This document shows, in pieces, positions 61,363-64,000 of a stretch of 64,000 nt of DNA. Made by a program: the position numbers and the translations under genes. Numbering within the stretch: the first letter of the stretch is position 1; every line of letters starts with the position of its first letter. Origin of the DNA: Thermoplasmata archaeon (GTDB taxonomy: Archaea > Thermoplasmatota > Penumbrarchaeia > JAEHCK01); NCBI GenBank assembly GCA_020696345.1, contig JAEHCK010000008.1, positions 1 through 64,000 of the forward strand, read 5' to 3'. The notes beneath the pieces were generated by a model that ran no database searches, had not been told where the DNA came from, and worked only from the letters and a program-made list of their open reading frames with translations.

Positions 61363-61499
61363 AAAAGATCACCAGGCCTTTGGATTTGAATGTAGACTTT
61401 ACTGCATTGTGTTTATTATATTTAATATTCATGCGTCATCGGTATTCCAAAAAAGATATATATACAACAACTCAATTAACCTGAAAGGAGGGAATATTT

Positions 61500-62000
61500 A
61501 TGGCTAATAGTGATTGGAATTATGATCATCCAAGAAGAGATTCTAGAAGACAGCCGTCACCAGAACCAGAATATGAAAGAGGCGGGTATGAACGTGAAGA
61601 GCATTATCGAGAAAGGCCACCACCCAAACAACCTCGACCTAAACGCACTGGTGCATTGATGAGCCTCAGACCTGGTGGAATGTTGGTCCTGATCGGAGTG
61701 ATTTTATTTTTCGTTGGAACTATAATTGTCCAGAGCTCTACGCTTGTTGAACCACCCGATTCGTTCGATAGCGATGATATGGAAGATTATTACGACCTTG
61801 TAAGAAATCTAGTAGGTTTTGGTAAGATATTCACCTGGATCGGTGCGATGGTCATTGTACTGCCCCTATATATTATTGGAATAACCCACGAAAAACTGGA
61901 TTGGAAGATCCGTGCATCTATGTTAACTACAGCTACCACCATCGTCGTGGCTACCATGATCACGACAATGTTCTTCTCGCTAACACCGGGTATCTTTTAA
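61500..62000 (+). CDS. Small membrane protein with charged N-terminal region
   Basis: A 166-residue protein with a strong aaaggaggg site before the ATG. Residues ~1-55 are very polar and Arg/Pro/Glu-rich (RREEHYRERPPPKQPRPKRTG type), then three hydrophobic segments at about 62-80, 105-125 and 140-160. The function is unknown; the charged cytoplasmic region and short loops suggest a scaffold or regulator. The PHP gene starts 72 nt after it. Confidence 0.75.
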   Translation: MANSDWNYDHPRRDSRRQPSPEPEYERGGYEREEHYRERPPPKQPRPKRTGALMSLRPGGMLVLIGVILFFVGTIIVQSSTLVEPPDSFDSDDMEDYYDLVRNLVGFGKIFTWIGAMVIVLPLYIIGITHEKLDWKIRASMLTTATTIVVATMITTMFFSLTPGIF

Positions 62001-62072
62001 ATGGATTTCCGAATACTCTCTTTGAATACAAATACAATAACATTAATAACTAAAAATTATAATGTCTCAACC

Positions 62073-62969
62073 ATGAAGATCACAAAGATCGACCTGCATA
62101 TTCATTCCAAGACCGGCTCGGATGGTAATTATTCGGTTGACGAGATATTTTTGGAGGCAAACGCAAGAAAGATCGATCTGATCTCCATAACTGACCATGA
62201 CTCGGTGGCGGCACAGGCGCGTGCCATTGAATTGGCCGCGGCGAAAAAAGATACGATCAAATATCTGGTTGGCATCGAGCTTAATGTTACCTTCGCACAC
62301 CCGGATTATCGGGACGGAAAAGAGATATATCTTGATTTTCTGGGGTACCACTTCGATCATAACGATCAAGCACTAACCGAAAAGCTGGAGATGCTGCGCC
62401 AGTACCGTGAAGAGCGGGCTCGAAAAATATTAAAGAAATTAAATGTCGAGTTTGCAAAAGAAGATCGCGTACTGTTCGACGACGATGACATTGCGGCGAT
62501 CAAGGCTACCGTGGACGGTGCGTTCGGCAGACCGCATATCGCGGATTATTTGGTGAAGGTGGGCATGGTGAAAGATCGGCAGGAGGCCTTTGATCGGTAT
62601 CTGGTGAAGTGCTATGTACCCAAATTTCCACTCAAGCTGCAGGATGCTTCGAGATTGATCAAAAACGCAGGCGGCATACTCGTTCTGGCCCATGGCAACG
62701 ACCCGTCAGGCACATCACTCGTAAAGCTGACAACATCATTTGATGAACAGTTTAAAATAATAGAGGAGAACTTCTTGGAGTATATCGATGGCATTGAGTG
62801 CTGGCACTCGCGGCACGATGAAAATACTATAAAACAATATAGTGCCTTTGGCAAGAGACACGGCCTGATCCGCACCGGCGGCTCGGATTGTCACCAGAAA
62901 CCCGTGCGCATGGGTTCTGTGAACGTGCCAGTGTTTGTAGCCGAACAGTTCAAATTCGAGATTGGGTGA
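62073..62969 (+). CDS. PHP-domain metal-dependent phosphoesterase
   Basis: A 298-residue protein starting MKITKIDLHIHS. The PHP motifs are IDLHIHSKTGSDG near residue 6, ISITDHDSV near 38, LVGIELNVTF near 65, LVLAHGNDPSG near 208, and GGSDCHQKPVRMG near 273 (the last Asp-Cys-His pair). PHP proteins hydrolyse phosphates of small substrates or nucleic-acid ends; the target is unknown. An upstream in-frame Met would add 24 residues but lacks a ribosome binding site. Confidence 0.88.
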   Translation: MKITKIDLHIHSKTGSDGNYSVDEIFLEANARKIDLISITDHDSVAAQARAIELAAAKKDTIKYLVGIELNVTFAHPDYRDGKEIYLDFLGYHFDHNDQALTEKLEMLRQYREERARKILKKLNVEFAKEDRVLFDDDDIAAIKATVDGAFGRPHIADYLVKVGMVKDRQEAFDRYLVKCYVPKFPLKLQDASRLIKNAGGILVLAHGNDPSGTSLVKLTTSFDEQFKIIEENFLEYIDGIECWHSRHDENTIKQYSAFGKRHGLIRTGGSDCHQKPVRMGSVNVPVFVAEQFKFEIG

Positions 62970-62975
62970 TTCTAT

Positions 62976-64000
62976 ATGGATACCGAAAAAATGATTGCAG
63001 ACTTGCAAAACCCCAAAGCATACCCCGAGAAAACAAATAGTGTTGACCTGGTCCAAACACACATATCATGGGTGTTCATATGTGATGATTTTGTATATAA
63101 ACTTAAAAAACCGATGGACTTTGGTTTTCTGGACTTTTCCACACTTGAAAAACGAAATTATTACTGCCATCAAGAGATTGTGTTGAACAGCCGGTTGGCA
63201 AAGGATGTGTATCTTGGTGTTTATGATGTGGTATTTGAGAAGGATCGGTACAAGATCTCTACTGATGATGATAACGATAATGATACACAAGAACCGGTTG
63301 AATATGCGGTTAAGATGCGAATACTACCGGATGAAGTGCTGTTAAAAAATAAGTTCAATGCCGGGACACTTACCATGAAAGATATCGGTGAAGTCGCAAA
63401 AATAATAGCAAAGTTTCATAGTACGGCGGCCCGCTCCACCAAGATCGACAGGTTTGGATCCTTAGCCACTGTGAAGTTCAACACTGATGAAAATTTCCAC
63501 CAGACAAAAAAGTATATCGACCGGTCGATCATGCAAGTGCAATTCGATGCATTGAAGCGTTGGACAGATGATTTTTATAAGCGTCATGCTGAAGTGTTTC
63601 AAAACCGCATCGCCTTGGGTAAAGTAAGGGATTGTCATGGCGATCTGCACATGGAGCATATTTGCCTGACATGGCCCATCACTATTTTCGACTGCATAGA
63701 GTTCAACGACAGGTTCAGGTACTCGGACACAGCCTCGGATCTGGCATTTCTTCTCATGGATCTCGAATTTCACTACGGTGGAAAGTTCGCCGAGAAATTG
63801 TATAAGACCTATAAAAGGTATTCAGGTGAGGCCGATGCCGATTTTGATCTGATCGTTAACTATTATAAGGTATATCGAGCCTATGTACGCGGTAAGGTCA
63901 ACAGTTTCCAGTTGAATGACCCGAACATTTCGGATGTAAACAAATTTGATGCCCAAAATATCGCACAAAGATATTTCGAGCTGGCACATTCGTATATTAA
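62976..64000 (+). CDS. APH-fold kinase, N-terminal part (window edge)
   Basis: At least 341 residues before the window ends. It has the COG2187 layout: an N-terminal WVFICDDFVYKLKKPMDFGFLDFST with the ATP Lys near residue 37, the metal and catalytic motif RDCHGDLHMEHICL near 225 and IFDCIEFNDRFRYSDTASDLAFLLMDLEF near 245. These proteins are often fused to a second P-loop kinase domain, which would lie past the window end. The ATG starts 6 nt after the PHP stop. The substrate is unknown. It is partial at the 3' end. Confidence 0.85.
   Translation, partial: MDTEKMIADLQNPKAYPEKTNSVDLVQTHISWVFICDDFVYKLKKPMDFGFLDFSTLEKRNYYCHQEIVLNSRLAKDVYLGVYDVVFEKDRYKISTDDDNDNDTQEPVEYAVKMRILPDEVLLKNKFNAGTLTMKDIGEVAKIIAKFHSTAARSTKIDRFGSLATVKFNTDENFHQTKKYIDRSIMQVQFDALKRWTDDFYKRHAEVFQNRIALGKVRDCHGDLHMEHICLTWPITIFDCIEFNDRFRYSDTASDLAFLLMDLEFHYGGKFAEKLYKTYKRYSGEADADFDLIVNYYKVYRAYVRGKVNSFQLNDPNISDVNKFDAQNIAQRYFELAHSYI

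Overview
This is archaeal DNA, AT-rich and euryarchaeal in character. It carries proteasome alpha and beta subunits, SBDS, L37Ae, RNA polymerase subunit P, the KEOPS subunit Pcc1, prefoldin beta, the RNase P protein Rnp2, the termination RNase FttA/aCPSF1 and an archaeosortase-family enzyme. The first residues of PsmA and the 8-residue propeptide of PsmB resemble those of Thermoplasma, and a DUF835 protein is present, so Thermoplasmatota is my best guess, from memory rather than from a search. There is no rRNA, CRISPR array, prophage or transposase.

Layout. 0.5-18.5 kb is a housekeeping region: an aminotransferase, purC, psmB next to fttA, the leftward block rnp2-psmA-sbds-rpl37ae-rpoP-pcc1-pfdB-DHH, rnhB with an SCP2 protein, panE and a Ras-like GTPase fused to DUF835. 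18.8-29.6 kb holds an OPT transporter, an archaeosortase-like protein, a DUF4143 ATPase and a 1549-residue surface protein (beta-helix, eight fibronectin III domains, PKD, C-terminal anchor). 30-58.8 kb is a large surface-glycan island. It contains a UDP-sugar dehydrogenase, a rightward operon (CMP-sugar synthetase, perosamine synthase-like aminotransferase, gmd, TIM barrel, acyltransferase, NeuB, SDR), a leftward NeuB-NeuC-NeuA operon, then CapK-like, methyltransferase, glycosyltransferase, flippase and multi-pass genes. The last part has acyltransferases, deacetylases, a FemAB-like protein and a DUF354 protein. 59.8-64 kb returns to small membrane proteins, a PHP phosphoesterase and a partial APH-fold kinase.

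The most unusual feature is at 52.4-54.8 kb. A PIG-L N-deacetylase gene, a 70-nt tRNA-Thr(UGU)-like gene and a gene resembling the bacillithiol ligase BshC lie head to tail on the minus strand. The tRNA starts 11 nt after the deacetylase stop and ends about 50 nt before the ligase start. It keeps an almost complete cloverleaf, G1-C72, C2-G71, U73 and a UGU anticodon, but lacks U33 and the TTC-type T-loop. This suggests a tRNA dedicated to aminoacylating a deacetylated amino sugar rather than to translation. A FemAB-like gene lies 3 kb upstream.

The glycan island bears scars of gene exchange: three truncated gene ends (41.9, 47.5 and 56.2 kb) and patches of different base composition. The intergenic DNA is full of dispersed repeats. 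The most striking are 28-bp tandem arrays placed just after stop codons, two of them facing inverted partner arrays, and a separate 27-bp array pair at 21.1-21.4 kb.
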